Assembly (NCBI GenBank): GCA_021798855.1 | Contig: JAJZBP010000009.1 | Coordinates: 1-20,407, forward strand | DNA: 20,407 nucleotides | Source: Bacillota bacterium | GTDB taxonomy: Bacteria; Bacillota; Sulfobacillia; JAJZIM01; JAJZBP01 | Direction of reading: 5' to 3' | Shown: in pieces, positions 5,962 through 13,070 of the stretch | How positions within the stretch are numbered: position 1 is the stretch's first letter | Layout: each line of letters opens with the position of its first letter | Translations under genes and position numbers: made by a program | The notes under the pieces: model-generated | Database searches by the model: none | Told to the model about the DNA's origin: nothing | The model's input: the letters and a program-made list of their open reading frames with translations, nothing else

Positions 5962-7356
5962 TTACCCTCTTTTCCAGCGTACTCCCCCCGGTGTATCTTC
6001 CAAATGGATTCCCCTCCCGGCCAACTCCTGCCGGATCCGGTCGGCCTCCGCCCAATCGCGCCGGCGCCGGGCGCTCTCGCGCATCTGGACCAACGCCGCG
6101 AATTCCGCCGAAAGTTCGCCCCTGTCCCGTTCCCCCAACAAGCCGAGGATGCCACCCATCCGCCGCAGCGTCCCCTCCGCCCTGGACACCAATTGGGGAG
6201 AGCAGGCAGCATCGACCCGGACGTTGACTTCCCGCACCAGATCGAACATGGCCGCCAGGGCCGCCGGAGTGTTGAAGTCGTCCTCCATGGCCGCCTCGTA
6301 ACTCCGGGTCGCCCTGTCCAGAACCTCCGCCGGCGCCGGGTTGTCCTCTTTTCCGGCGGCATATTGTTTGAGATCCTTCAGCCGATCCAAGGCGCCCCGC
6401 AGCCGCTCCAAGGATTTACCGGCCGTCTCCAACGCCTCGGGACTGTAGTTGAGCGGCGCCCGGTAATGGGCGGAAACCAGGAAATAGCGAATTGTCTCGG
6501 GTTCCCACCTCTTGGTCAACTCGTCCACCGAGAGCACGTTGCCCAAGGACTTGGACATTTTTTCGCCCTCCAGGTTCAGATGGCCGTTGTGAAGCCAACA
6601 ACGGCAGAAGGGCACTCCCGTGGACGCCTCGGACTGAGCGATTTCGTTCTCGTGGTGGGGGAAAATCAGATCCGCTCCTCCGGCGTGGATATCCAGGGTC
6701 GTCCCCAGATACTTCATGGCCATGGCCGAACACTCGATGTGCCACCCGGGCCGGCCCGGTCCCCAGGGACTCTCCCAGGCCGGCTCGCCGGGCTTGGCCC
6801 CTTTCCAAAGGGCAAAATCGGCCGGATTCGCCTTGCGCCTGTCCACCTCCACCCTGGCTCCCGCCTCCCGTTCCCCCGGCGTCTGCCCGGAAAGGCGTCC
6901 GTAGGAATGGAATTTCTCCACGGCGAAGTAGAGATCCCCGTTCACCCGATAAGCCGAGCCACGTTCCAGCAGGGTCGCACAAAGGTCGATGATCTCCGGC
7001 AAATGCTCGGTGGCCCTTGGGTGGACGTCGGCCCGCTCCACTCCCAGGAGATCGGCATCCCGAAAATAAACTTCGATGTACTTGTCCGCCAGGTCGGCCA
7101 GTGAAAGGTTCTCCTCTCGGCACGCCCGGATCATCTTATCGTCCACGTCGGTGAAATTTTGCACCTTGGTCACCCGCAGACCGCGGGACCGGAGATATCG
7201 GGCCACCACGTCAAAAGCCACAAAGGCGCGAAAGTTCCCGACATGGAGCTCCCGGTAGACGGTTGGCCCGCAAACGTACATTCCCACCTCGCCGTTTTTG
7301 AGCGGTTTGAAGATTTCTTTGGCCCCGCCCAAGGTGTTACGCGCTCTTAGCGGCAT
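5962..7356 (-). CDS. cysS: Cysteinyl-tRNA synthetase
   Basis: A 464-residue class I synthetase that charges tRNA-Cys. HVGN (38-41) stands in for HIGH and KMSKS is at 266-270. The zinc site that selects cysteine is formed by C29, C209, H234 and E238 (VCGPTVY, HIECSAMAM, FPHHENEIAQSE). The C-terminal part is the helical anticodon-binding domain, including DDFNTPAALAAMFDLVREVN. The ATG at 7356 has GGGAGG six bases upstream and overlaps the end of cysE by 20 bases. Together with cysE it is under the T-box that senses uncharged tRNA-Cys, so cysteine shortage should raise both cysteine synthesis and charging capacity. Confidence 0.97.
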   Translation of the reverse strand: MPLRARNTLGGAKEIFKPLKNGEVGMYVCGPTVYRELHVGNFRAFVAFDVVARYLRSRGLRVTKVQNFTDVDDKMIRACREENLSLADLADKYIEVYFRDADLLGVERADVHPRATEHLPEIIDLCATLLERGSAYRVNGDLYFAVEKFHSYGRLSGQTPGEREAGARVEVDRRKANPADFALWKGAKPGEPAWESPWGPGRPGWHIECSAMAMKYLGTTLDIHAGGADLIFPHHENEIAQSEASTGVPFCRCWLHNGHLNLEGEKMSKSLGNVLSVDELTKRWEPETIRYFLVSAHYRAPLNYSPEALETAGKSLERLRGALDRLKDLKQYAAGKEDNPAPAEVLDRATRSYEAAMEDDFNTPAALAAMFDLVREVNVRVDAACSPQLVSRAEGTLRRMGGILGLLGERDRGELSAEFAALVQMRESARRRRDWAEADRIRQELAGRGIHLEDTPGGVRWKRG

Positions 7357-7996
7357 TCTTGGCCTCCCTCAACTCCGCCAGTTCTTTTTTCAGGTCGGCC
7401 ACCTGGGCAGTCAAGGCCGAAAGTACTTCACTCACCGGATCCGGCAGGTTGCCGTGCTCCAGATCGACTCCGACTCGCATCCCGTTTCTGGCCACCACCC
7501 GCCCGGGAACCCCCACCACTGTACAACCGGGAGGCACGGCCTTGACCACCACCGCCCCCGCCCCGATCTTGCTGCCGCCGCCGATGGTAATTCCCCCTAA
7601 AACCTTGGCCCCAACCCCAACCGTAACCCCGTCTTCCAAGGTCGGGTGGCGTTTGCCCTTTTCCTTGCCCGTGCCCCCGAGGGTCACTCCCTGGTAGAGG
7701 GTCACATCCTTTCCCACTTCCGCCGTTTCCCCGATCACCACCCCCATACCATGGTCAATGAAGCAACCATCACCGATGATCGCCCCGGGATGGATCTCGA
7801 TGCCCGTCAGGAAACGGGAGATGTGGGACACCAACCGGGCCGGGAAGAAAAGCCGCCGCCGGTACAGGGCGTGCCCGACGCGGTGAGCCAACAGGGCGTG
7901 AAAACCAGGATAGCAGGTCAGAACCTCCAACACACTCTTGGCCGCCGGATCCCGTTCGAACACCACCTGAATTTCCCGCCGCAACCAGCGCCACAC
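7337..7996 (-). CDS. cysE: Serine O-acetyltransferase
   Basis: A 219-residue enzyme that acetylates serine with acetyl-CoA, the first committed step of cysteine synthesis. After a short helical N-terminus come left-handed beta-helix hexapeptide repeats (about 66-165), with the active-site segment IDHGMGVVIGETA (80-92) and YQGVTLGGTG (101-110). HPTLEDGVTVG and the following repeats bind acetyl-CoA. An unusual C-terminal helix (about 187-215: VSEVLSALTAQV, DLKKELAELREA) looks like a coiled coil in place of the short tail that docks cysteine synthase in enteric CysE. The start is GTG at 7996 with GGGAGGG eight bases upstream. It is the first gene after the T-box. Confidence 0.95.
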   Translation of the reverse strand: MWRWLRREIQVVFERDPAAKSVLEVLTCYPGFHALLAHRVGHALYRRRLFFPARLVSHISRFLTGIEIHPGAIIGDGCFIDHGMGVVIGETAEVGKDVTLYQGVTLGGTGKEKGKRHPTLEDGVTVGVGAKVLGGITIGGGSKIGAGAVVVKAVPPGCTVVGVPGRVVARNGMRVGVDLEHGNLPDPVSEVLSALTAQVADLKKELAELREAKNAAKSA

Positions 7997-8012
7997 CGCT
8001 CATCCCTCCCCC

Positions 8013-8261
8013 GGAAAAAGCTAAATCCCGCCCCTTGCTCAGAGACGGGACTATTACCCGCGGTTCCACTCTGTTTGAACGTCGACCGTGAAAGTCGAAC
8101 AGTTCCCCTCATCAACGGCTGTAACGGGCCTCCCGAGGATGTTTTGCCGCATCCCGGCTTCAGGGTGCACTTCTGCTCCGCCGGCAGGCCCCTTTCAGCC
8201 ACGAGGGCCTTCTCTTTTTCGCCCGGCCGGAGAATACTCTCCCCCTGCATCGCCTTTTCTT
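8013..8261 (-). ncRNA. Cys-specific T-box riboswitch leader of cysE-cysS
   Basis: The minus-strand leader contains the T-box sequence GAGTGGAACCGCGGGT (8056-8071), which pairs with the tRNA acceptor end. It is followed by the terminator CCCGTCTC / GGGGCGGG (8049-8027) with a T-run at 8017-8013. Stem I opens near 8246 (GCAGGG) and closes with CCCTG (8165-8161). The triplet TGC at 8169-8167, just above this closing helix (context AAGTGCACC), is the likely specifier, a Cys codon. Uncharged tRNA-Cys should stabilise the antiterminator and switch on cysE, cysS and the genes behind them. The start near 8261 is set by the promoter. The specifier agrees with both downstream genes. Confidence 0.92.
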
Positions 8262-8267
8262 TGCAGT

Positions 8268-8296
8268 ATTATACGAACTCTTTCCGAAATTTGCAA
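8268..8296 (-). promoter_or_regulatory. Sigma-A type promoter of the T-box operon
   Basis: On the minus strand, TTGCAA (8296-8291), a 17-base spacer, and a perfect TATAAT (8273-8268). It lies between the end of the membrane-protein gene (8310) and the T-box leader. Confidence 0.85.
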
Positions 8297-8309
8297 CCGA
8301 ATCGTGGGA

Positions 8310-9614
8310 TCAGCTCGTGGAATCCCCCTGTTTCCCTGCGTCCCCTTTCCCCCGCAGGTACAGCAAGAACTCGTCGACCACCGCGGGGTCAAAGGTCCGT
8401 CCCTTTTCCCGCCGCAGGTATTCCTCCCCTCCCTGGGGATCCCGCCGGTGGGAAAACCAATAGTTCACCACGCGCAGAATGCGGCTGCCCAAGGGCAGAA
8501 CGTGCCCCTTTGCCTTCAACCAACCTAGTTCGTCCGCGCCGTCGTAACGACGGTCGGCCTTTTCCAAGATCTTCCCCACCCCGGCGTAAAAATACGCCTG
8601 GTGCCGAAATGCCTGGGGTAGGAAATAAGAATCGCGGTACAGGTGCCCGTCCGCCAACGGGGTGTTTGGTTCCCACGCCGCCCGGCCCGCGCCGGGCGCC
8701 GACGACGGTGACTGGCCCAAAGAATAGATGGCTGTGGCCTCCAACACCTGCCGGGTTTCCATTTCCGCCACCCCAAATTCCGCGCACAGGTGTCTGACGG
8801 CCCGCAGTGTCTCTCCGCCGGCGTGCGACCAAACCGCCGGCATCCGGTCGTCGATGGCCGCCAAGACGTTGTGGATGTCCCGATAGACGTGGCGCAGAAT
8901 ATGCACCCGCTCACACCACTCGTTGATGAACCTTTCCATAAATCCTGGTAGCGCCACCGCCACCAGCACACCGACACCCAACAAACCGAGGATCATCTGT
9001 CCCAATCGATCCCATGATCCCAGGGGAATCCCGGCCGGCCAAGTTACCGGAGCCAGGCTGGTCCATGCCTTGGTCAGGCCATAGGTTCCGGCCAAAATCA
9101 TCCCCACCCCTAAAAGCCACGCCCGCACCCGGTTGGACGGCAGTTCGGCGTCCCGGCCCAACCGAAAAAAGGCGCAGGCCGCCAGCCAACCGTAGACAAC
9201 CAGATAGGCGCCGGCGACCAGGCCGAAAACCGAGGTGGCCACATTGGGATGGGAAGCACGCCCCAGCCCTCCGACAATCTCCGACGGGTTTGCCGCCGCC
9301 GAGACGGCCATGACCAGCAGGGTCACCTCCAGTTGAAGCCGAGCGAAAAATCGCAGGTCGCCGAAAGTATAGGACAATTCGCCCAAAAAGGCGACCACGA
9401 AATAAATCGCCGTTATCTCCAGGGAAAACACCGCCCACGCGACGATCCCCCGAACGTTTCCCAGCGCAAAAAGGAGACTGTAGGCCAATGCCCCCGCCAC
9501 AAAAGCAAAAACAGCGTATTTGGAACCGCCCACTTTCCCCTTGAAATAACTCCGTCCCGCCAACAGGACGCCCAACCAAAGGGGAAGGGAAAGCAAAATT
9601 CCTCTCAGGAACAC
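8310..9614 (-). CDS. Seven-helix membrane protein with a degenerate HD-GYP-like C-terminal domain
   Basis: A 434-residue protein of uncertain function. Seven hydrophobic helices are visible at about 3-19, 33-51, 56-78, 92-108, 127-150, 162-184 and 205-226. The cytoplasmic part (about 240-422) follows the outline of an HD-GYP phosphodiesterase: LEATAIYSLGQ (291-301) stands where L-L-H-D-I-G-K is expected, RRYDGADELGWL (355-366) where H-H-E-x-x-D-G-x-G-Y-P-x-G-L is expected, then LPLGSRIL (373-380) and TFDPAVVDEFLLYL (407-420). The HD pair, the HHE histidines and the GYP are all missing, so it should not cleave c-di-GMP. Its place behind XRE and ImmA/IrrE genes also resembles the MAB_1171c (DUF6545) membrane proteins of Actinobacteria. 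The start is GTG at 9614 with GGGGA upstream, 74 bases after immA. Confidence 0.7.
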   Translation of the reverse strand: MFLRGILLSLPLWLGVLLAGRSYFKGKVGGSKYAVFAFVAGALAYSLLFALGNVRGIVAWAVFSLEITAIYFVVAFLGELSYTFGDLRFFARLQLEVTLLVMAVSAAANPSEIVGGLGRASHPNVATSVFGLVAGAYLVVYGWLAACAFFRLGRDAELPSNRVRAWLLGVGMILAGTYGLTKAWTSLAPVTWPAGIPLGSWDRLGQMILGLLGVGVLVAVALPGFMERFINEWCERVHILRHVYRDIHNVLAAIDDRMPAVWSHAGGETLRAVRHLCAEFGVAEMETRQVLEATAIYSLGQSPSSAPGAGRAAWEPNTPLADGHLYRDSYFLPQAFRHQAYFYAGVGKILEKADRRYDGADELGWLKAKGHVLPLGSRILRVVNYWFSHRRDPQGGEEYLRREKGRTFDPAVVDEFLLYLRGKGDAGKQGDSTS

Positions 9615-9688
9615 GGTTTATTCCCCGTTTCAGCCAGGGATTCCAGAGCCGCCACCGGTGCCCGGGCGCTTTCCCGGGACGAGCCTGT

Positions 9689-10246
9689 TCAACGGAAGGA
9701 ACGGAAAAACTCCTCCAAACGCATGGCCTCCGGCCTGTTTTGTAACGCCATCCTCCGCTGTTCGCCACCGGGCACTCCTTTGGTCAGGCGCTCCAGCAGG
9801 CAGGCAGCGAAAAATTCCGCCGCAGCTTCCTGCGCCAAAGTCCGTTCCCCGGCCCCCCCCCCCAAGACCGCCTCCCGCGTCCGGGGAGCGTGGCCCAGGA
9901 TCAGGTGACCACCTTCATGGGCCAGGATCCGGTTTTGGTGCAGCCAACTGGTGTTTTCCCGGTAGACGATCAGATTCCAAAGTTCCGTGGCCATGTAAAA
10001 GCCGAAAAGCCGGTCATCTCCGGGAGAAATGTTGACCGCAATCATTTTCAACCTCAAACCCCGCCGACGTCCGTATTCCCCCAGAAAGTCCAATACATTG
10101 GCTCCCGCCGGCAGAGCCAGTTCCCGGCAGATCCTCCCCACCAGCAGGCGAATTTCCCGCGGGGAAAACAAGGCTTGCCCCTTGTTCATCCACGGAGAAA
10201 ACCGCCGTCGGACGGTGTCCAGCGGTTTCACGGAAACGGTGACCAA
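9689..10246 (-). CDS. ImmA/IrrE-family zinc metalloprotease
   Basis: A 185-residue COG2856-type protease. HEGGH (110-114) is the zinc-binding HExxH, in the context HQNRILAHEGGHLILGH. E140 or E144 (AQEAAAEFFAACLLE) supplies the third ligand. The preceding LWNLIVYRENTSWLHQNRI matches the form I associate with actinobacterial members of this family. Known members (ImmA of ICEBs1, IrrE of Deinococcus) cut a partner XRE repressor. The partner here would be the gene just upstream, whose stop is 13 bases away. The start is TTG at 10246, or GTG at 10231. Neither has a clear ribosome site, so coupling to the XRE gene is likely. Confidence 0.85.
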   Translation of the reverse strand: MVTVSVKPLDTVRRRFSPWMNKGQALFSPREIRLLVGRICRELALPAGANVLDFLGEYGRRRGLRLKMIAVNISPGDDRLFGFYMATELWNLIVYRENTSWLHQNRILAHEGGHLILGHAPRTREAVLGGGAGERTLAQEAAAEFFAACLLERLTKGVPGGEQRRMALQNRPEAMRLEEFFRSFR

Positions 10247-10259
10247 ACGGCGGGCCGTT

Positions 10260-10649
10260 TCACTTTACCGCCAAACGCTTTTCCCTGTCCAGGAAAAGCA
10301 TGATCAGTTTCTTGGTCTGATCGCTGACCCCGAAGGAACGCATGGCGATTCCCCGGATCAGCGGATCCCGCAGGACGTCATCCATATTGTCCTCGTTTAC
10401 GCTTTCCGGATCCGGCAATGGTTCGCCGAAAAAGAAACCGACGGGCACCTGGAAAAAGGTGGCCAAGGTACGCAGCACTTCCGCGCTTGGATTTTTCTTT
10501 TTGCCGGACCGCAGGTAGGACAGATAGCCGGGGGATACCTTGTTCCCTGAAGCGTCGGCCACCTCCTGCAGGGTGTACTCGTCCCCGTCTGAACTGAGAA
10601 ACGTACGAAACAGCATGTTCAACTGCTGACTAATATCCAAATTTAACAT
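10260..10649 (-). CDS. XRE-family transcriptional regulator, probable ImmA/IrrE substrate
   Basis: A 129-residue protein. Residues about 8-77 form the helix-turn-helix: YTLQEVADASGNKVSPGYLS, then YLRSGKKKNPSAEVLRTLAT and FFQVPVGFFFGEP, the last being the usual end of an XRE domain. The C-terminal helices (about 90-127, with RDPLIRGIAMRSFGVSDQTK) would serve for dimerisation. Size and layout are like DdrO, which IrrE cleaves in its C-terminal part. ATG at 10649 is preceded by AAGGAG nine bases upstream. It probably represses its own cassette. The order small ORF, XRE, protease, membrane protein on one strand with short gaps suggests one operon. Confidence 0.87.
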   Translation of the reverse strand: MLNLDISQQLNMLFRTFLSSDGDEYTLQEVADASGNKVSPGYLSYLRSGKKKNPSAEVLRTLATFFQVPVGFFFGEPLPDPESVNEDNMDDVLRDPLIRGIAMRSFGVSDQTKKLIMLFLDREKRLAVK

Positions 10650-10704
10650 CCCACCGTCTCCTTTTTATTGATACGACTGACGTCCCTCGCTTCCCCCGCC
10701 CGGC

Positions 10705-10851
10705 TCAGACACCCGACTCTCTCCACGTAGTTATTCTCTGCAGGTCCGTTTTTCCCTTCAGTATATTCCTCCTTCTCTCTCCGGTTAAAATCCTAACCAA
10801 CATTGGTTCAAACCTGGAATCGGGCAAGAAGAATTTCTCCATCGTGGCCAT
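10705..10851 (-). CDS. Small basic protein of unknown function (48 residues)
   Basis: The ATG at 10851 follows AGGAGG with a four-base spacer, one of the best ribosome sites in the window. The product begins MATMEKFFLPDSRFE and continues with MLVRILTGERRRN, charged and basic, with no membrane segment. It ends 55 bases before the XRE gene on the same strand. An AT-rich stretch upstream (10871-10899) has TTGATT and CATAAT or TAATAA elements, so a promoter may lie there, but spacing is not ideal (14 or 16). I do not recognise the family. A leader peptide or an accessory member of the cassette are both possible. Confidence 0.5.
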   Translation of the reverse strand: MATMEKFFLPDSRFEPMLVRILTGERRRNILKGKTDLQRITTWRESGV

Positions 10852-10919
10852 TTTCCCTCCTGGAAGGTTAATTATTATGGAGCCCGGATCCAAAATCAAC
10901 GGCAAATGGCGATGCAAAA

Positions 10920-11560
10920 GTAAGCATTCGGTAAACCCATCGGGAAAACTAACTTAGGAGCAGCCTAAGCCGGCTTACCGTTTTTGGCGAATGTTTACGG
11001 CCAACCAAATCTAAAATGCGTGGAGCTTGGTTCCAAACCGGGCCGACGGTCCTCGGGGCGTAAACGCCCCTGCGCCACGAGCCAGGCCCCTCAAAAAAGC
11101 ACCATTCCCCCCTCCCTCTTCCCTCCGAAATGGGGGCAGAGGCGAGAGGAAGTATCCCTGATAAAGCGCCCCCCTCCCGCCGCGGGAGGGGCGGCGGTAC
11201 CAGGGAACATTCCCCCGCCTTTGGTACGCTCTCAGCGGTCAAAGGGTTGGCGGGAGGCATCCAATGTCATCCGTCGCGAAGGCGAGTATAATGCCGGATG
11301 CCAACCCCTCCTTTGGCCCCTAATTGGGGGAGAGGGAGGGGGCCAGGTCCGGATTGTACGCCGCGCGCAGCAGCGGTGTCCCCCGCATCAGGCGGAGGAG
11401 GGAGGGGCACCAAATTGGGGGGGGCCTGCGGCCCTTATTTGGGGCAATGCTCCATCCTTATCAAGGCCCTGCCGTCACCTGTGGCTGGTCTTCGGACACC
11501 CGGTGTACATCCAGAGGGAGGCTGGAACAACTGTTTTACCGAATATTTACATGCAAAATT
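10920..11560. other. Non-coding, repeat- and hairpin-rich region between divergent operons
   Basis: No gene is credible here. Frames through it are Pro/Gly/Arg-rich and differ from nearby proteins. Visible structure: hairpin CTTAGG/CCTAAG just before the palindrome TAAGCCGGCTTA (about 10953-10978); GGGGCG-TAAA-CGCCCC (about 11056-11071); CCCCTCCC/GGGAGGGG (about 11173-11193) followed by a GTACCA/TGGTAC cruciform (about 11197-11227); and TGGCCCC/GGGGCCA (about 11313-11345). A repeat copy at 11372-11417 is listed separately. The region separates the minus-strand XRE cassette from the plus-strand kinase. Confidence 0.6.
11372..11417 (+). repeat. Dispersed GC-rich repeat, copy 1
   Basis: AGCGGTGTCCCC, then a short variable part, then GGAGGGAGGGGCACCAAATTG. 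The second copy lies at 17669-17708 in the same orientation. Both are in non-coding DNA. A weaker shared element, GGTACGCTC followed by AGCGGT, precedes each. Confidence 0.6.
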
Positions 11561-11561
11561 T

Positions 11562-11589
11562 CCTTGTCGTTCAATCCTTGTCGTTCAAA
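11562..11589 (+). repeat. Tandem 14-bp repeat upstream of the histidine kinase
   Basis: CCTTGTCGTTCAAT (11562-11575) is followed directly by CCTTGTCGTTCAAA (11576-11589), 60 bases before the kinase start. Tandem repeats at this position often bind a response regulator. TTGTCG partly resembles a Spo0A box (TGTCGAA) but does not match it fully. No clear sigma-A promoter could be placed. Confidence 0.6.
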
Positions 11590-11648
11590 TTGAATAACTT
11601 TCAAAAAAGAAGGACTTTCATAATCTTTGGGCGAAGTTCAGGGGCCAG

Positions 11649-13019
11649 ATGATATCAATGGGAGTTTTCGACAATCTGGAGTTGCGGTTTCCCTTGCCGT
11701 GGGGAACCTTCAGCCAATTTCCTTCCCCCCTGTGGCTGTGGGGAAAGGACCGGCGACTTTTGGACTGCAACCGTTCCGCCGCTGTTCTCCTGCAGGAGGA
11801 CTCGGCGACCCTGCGGGGGCGTCTTCCAAGGGATTTGTGCCTGCAAATTCCACCTTGGGGCGATGTCTGGCTGGGGAAAAGCGGCCTGCCGACCCATGCG
11901 GAACTGCGTTTGCCCGGGAAACCATCCCTGGCTTTTTGGGCGCGCCATTATCCGGTGTTGGATCCCCAGGGGGAAACGGTGGCCGCCCTCACCCTCTTTG
12001 ACGACCTTGGCCCAAGGATAGCGGCCGCTGAGTTCCAATTCCTGCTCGAGCACACGCCGACCGGGGTGCTGGCCCTCACCGCCGACGACCTGGTGACCAT
12101 CTGCAACCCGGCGGCCGCCCGCCTGTTGGGCCTTGACGCCGCGATGTTGCTCGGCCAACCGTGGCGCCGCGTCTTGGCGGAAAATCGCTTTTCGCCGAAT
12201 GCCTGGCCCAAATCCAGCGATTCGCCCCAGCCGATTGTCTGGCCCCATCCCACTGGTGAAGTGCCGCTGACCGTCCACGGGCACCTGGTCCACGATCCCC
12301 TGGAGAAACCGGTTCACGTCTTCTACCTGATCTCTCCCGCTGACGATGCCTTCACCCTGCACCAGGAACAGTCCGCCGCCGCCACCATCCACGAAATCCG
12401 CAATCCCCTCACCGTCATCGAGGGATTCATCCAACTTTTCGAACCCAGGTTCCCCCCCCAGGAAAAGCACAGCATCCAGTTGGTCTTAAGCGAACTGGCC
12501 CGGATCAACCGTATGCTCGAAGATCTGCTGGCCTTCCACCCCTCTCCCTATGAAGCCCCTTACTGTGACGTCACCCCCCTCTTGGAGCAGTGTGTCTCCC
12601 TGTATCGCCCCCAGGCCCTCCAGGACGGCGTCGAGTTTGAATTGCAACTGGCCGCAGACCTGCCGCCCGTGGCGATCGGACAAGGCCCTCTCCTCCAGAT
12701 CGTCCATAATCTGTTGCAAAACGCCTTACAGGCCATCTCCGGCAGGGGGAGAATTCTGCTGCGCGGTTTGTCTTCCCCCCTGGAGGTCGTCCTGGAAGTG
12801 CAGGACACGGGCACAGGCATCCCCCCCTGGGTGACCCCCTGCATCTTCGAGCCTTTTTATACCACCAAAGAAAATGGAACGGGGCTTGGTCTGTCCATCT
12901 GCCAGCGCCTCCTGGCCGACGCCGGAGGACAGATCAGACTGGTCGAATCCGGTCCAGCGGGCACCATTTTCGCATTGCACCTGCCCAGAGCAAATACGTT
13001 ATCCACCCCCAGAACGTGA
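11649..13019 (+). CDS. Soluble PAS-domain sensor histidine kinase, sporulation-kinase-like
   Basis: A 456-residue protein with no membrane segment. Residues about 25-120 and 125-230 look like two PAS-type sensor domains (the second includes LLEHTPTGVLAL and NPAAARLLG). The H box is IHEIRNPLTVIEGFIQLF with phospho-acceptor H248. The ATP-binding domain has NLLQNALQA (354-362), DTGTGIP (386-392), FEPFYTTKENGTGLGLSI (400-417). This is the HisKA/HATPase build of Firmicute sporulation kinases (KinA, KinE), which phosphorylate Spo0F or Spo0A. There is no response regulator nearby, as usual for such orphan kinases. ATG at 11649 has AGGGG a few bases upstream. The hemerythrin-like gene follows after 51 bases and may supply its signal. 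Confidence 0.88.
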   Translation: MISMGVFDNLELRFPLPWGTFSQFPSPLWLWGKDRRLLDCNRSAAVLLQEDSATLRGRLPRDLCLQIPPWGDVWLGKSGLPTHAELRLPGKPSLAFWARHYPVLDPQGETVAALTLFDDLGPRIAAAEFQFLLEHTPTGVLALTADDLVTICNPAAARLLGLDAAMLLGQPWRRVLAENRFSPNAWPKSSDSPQPIVWPHPTGEVPLTVHGHLVHDPLEKPVHVFYLISPADDAFTLHQEQSAAATIHEIRNPLTVIEGFIQLFEPRFPPQEKHSIQLVLSELARINRMLEDLLAFHPSPYEAPYCDVTPLLEQCVSLYRPQALQDGVEFELQLAADLPPVAIGQGPLLQIVHNLLQNALQAISGRGRILLRGLSSPLEVVLEVQDTGTGIPPWVTPCIFEPFYTTKENGTGLGLSICQRLLADAGGQIRLVESGPAGTIFALHLPRANTLSTPRT

Positions 13020-13070
13020 TCGGAAACACAGACAACCGGCATCCCGTACGCGCAAGATCGCGTCAAAGGG

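Noticed and set aside
5194..7104. Long plus-strand open frame of over 600 codons
   Set aside because: It runs antisense to thyA, mrnC and cysS, is very rich in Pro, Arg and Gly, and has no family features. It is a shadow of GC-rich genes.
7646..8797. Plus-strand open frame of 383 codons
   Set aside because: It overlaps cysE, the T-box and the membrane-protein gene on the opposite strand. Composition is Pro/Arg/Ser-rich with no domain.
10949..11260. Minus-strand open frame of 103 codons between the cassette and the kinase
   Set aside because: It reads through palindromes and a G/C-rich cruciform, with Pro/Gly-rich sequence and no ribosome site.
11609..11636. Possible sigma-H promoter before the kinase (GAAGGACTT, 12-base gap, GGCGAAG)
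   Set aside because: The predicted transcript start would lie only a few bases before ATG 11649 and would leave no ribosome binding site. The -10 also lacks the final T.
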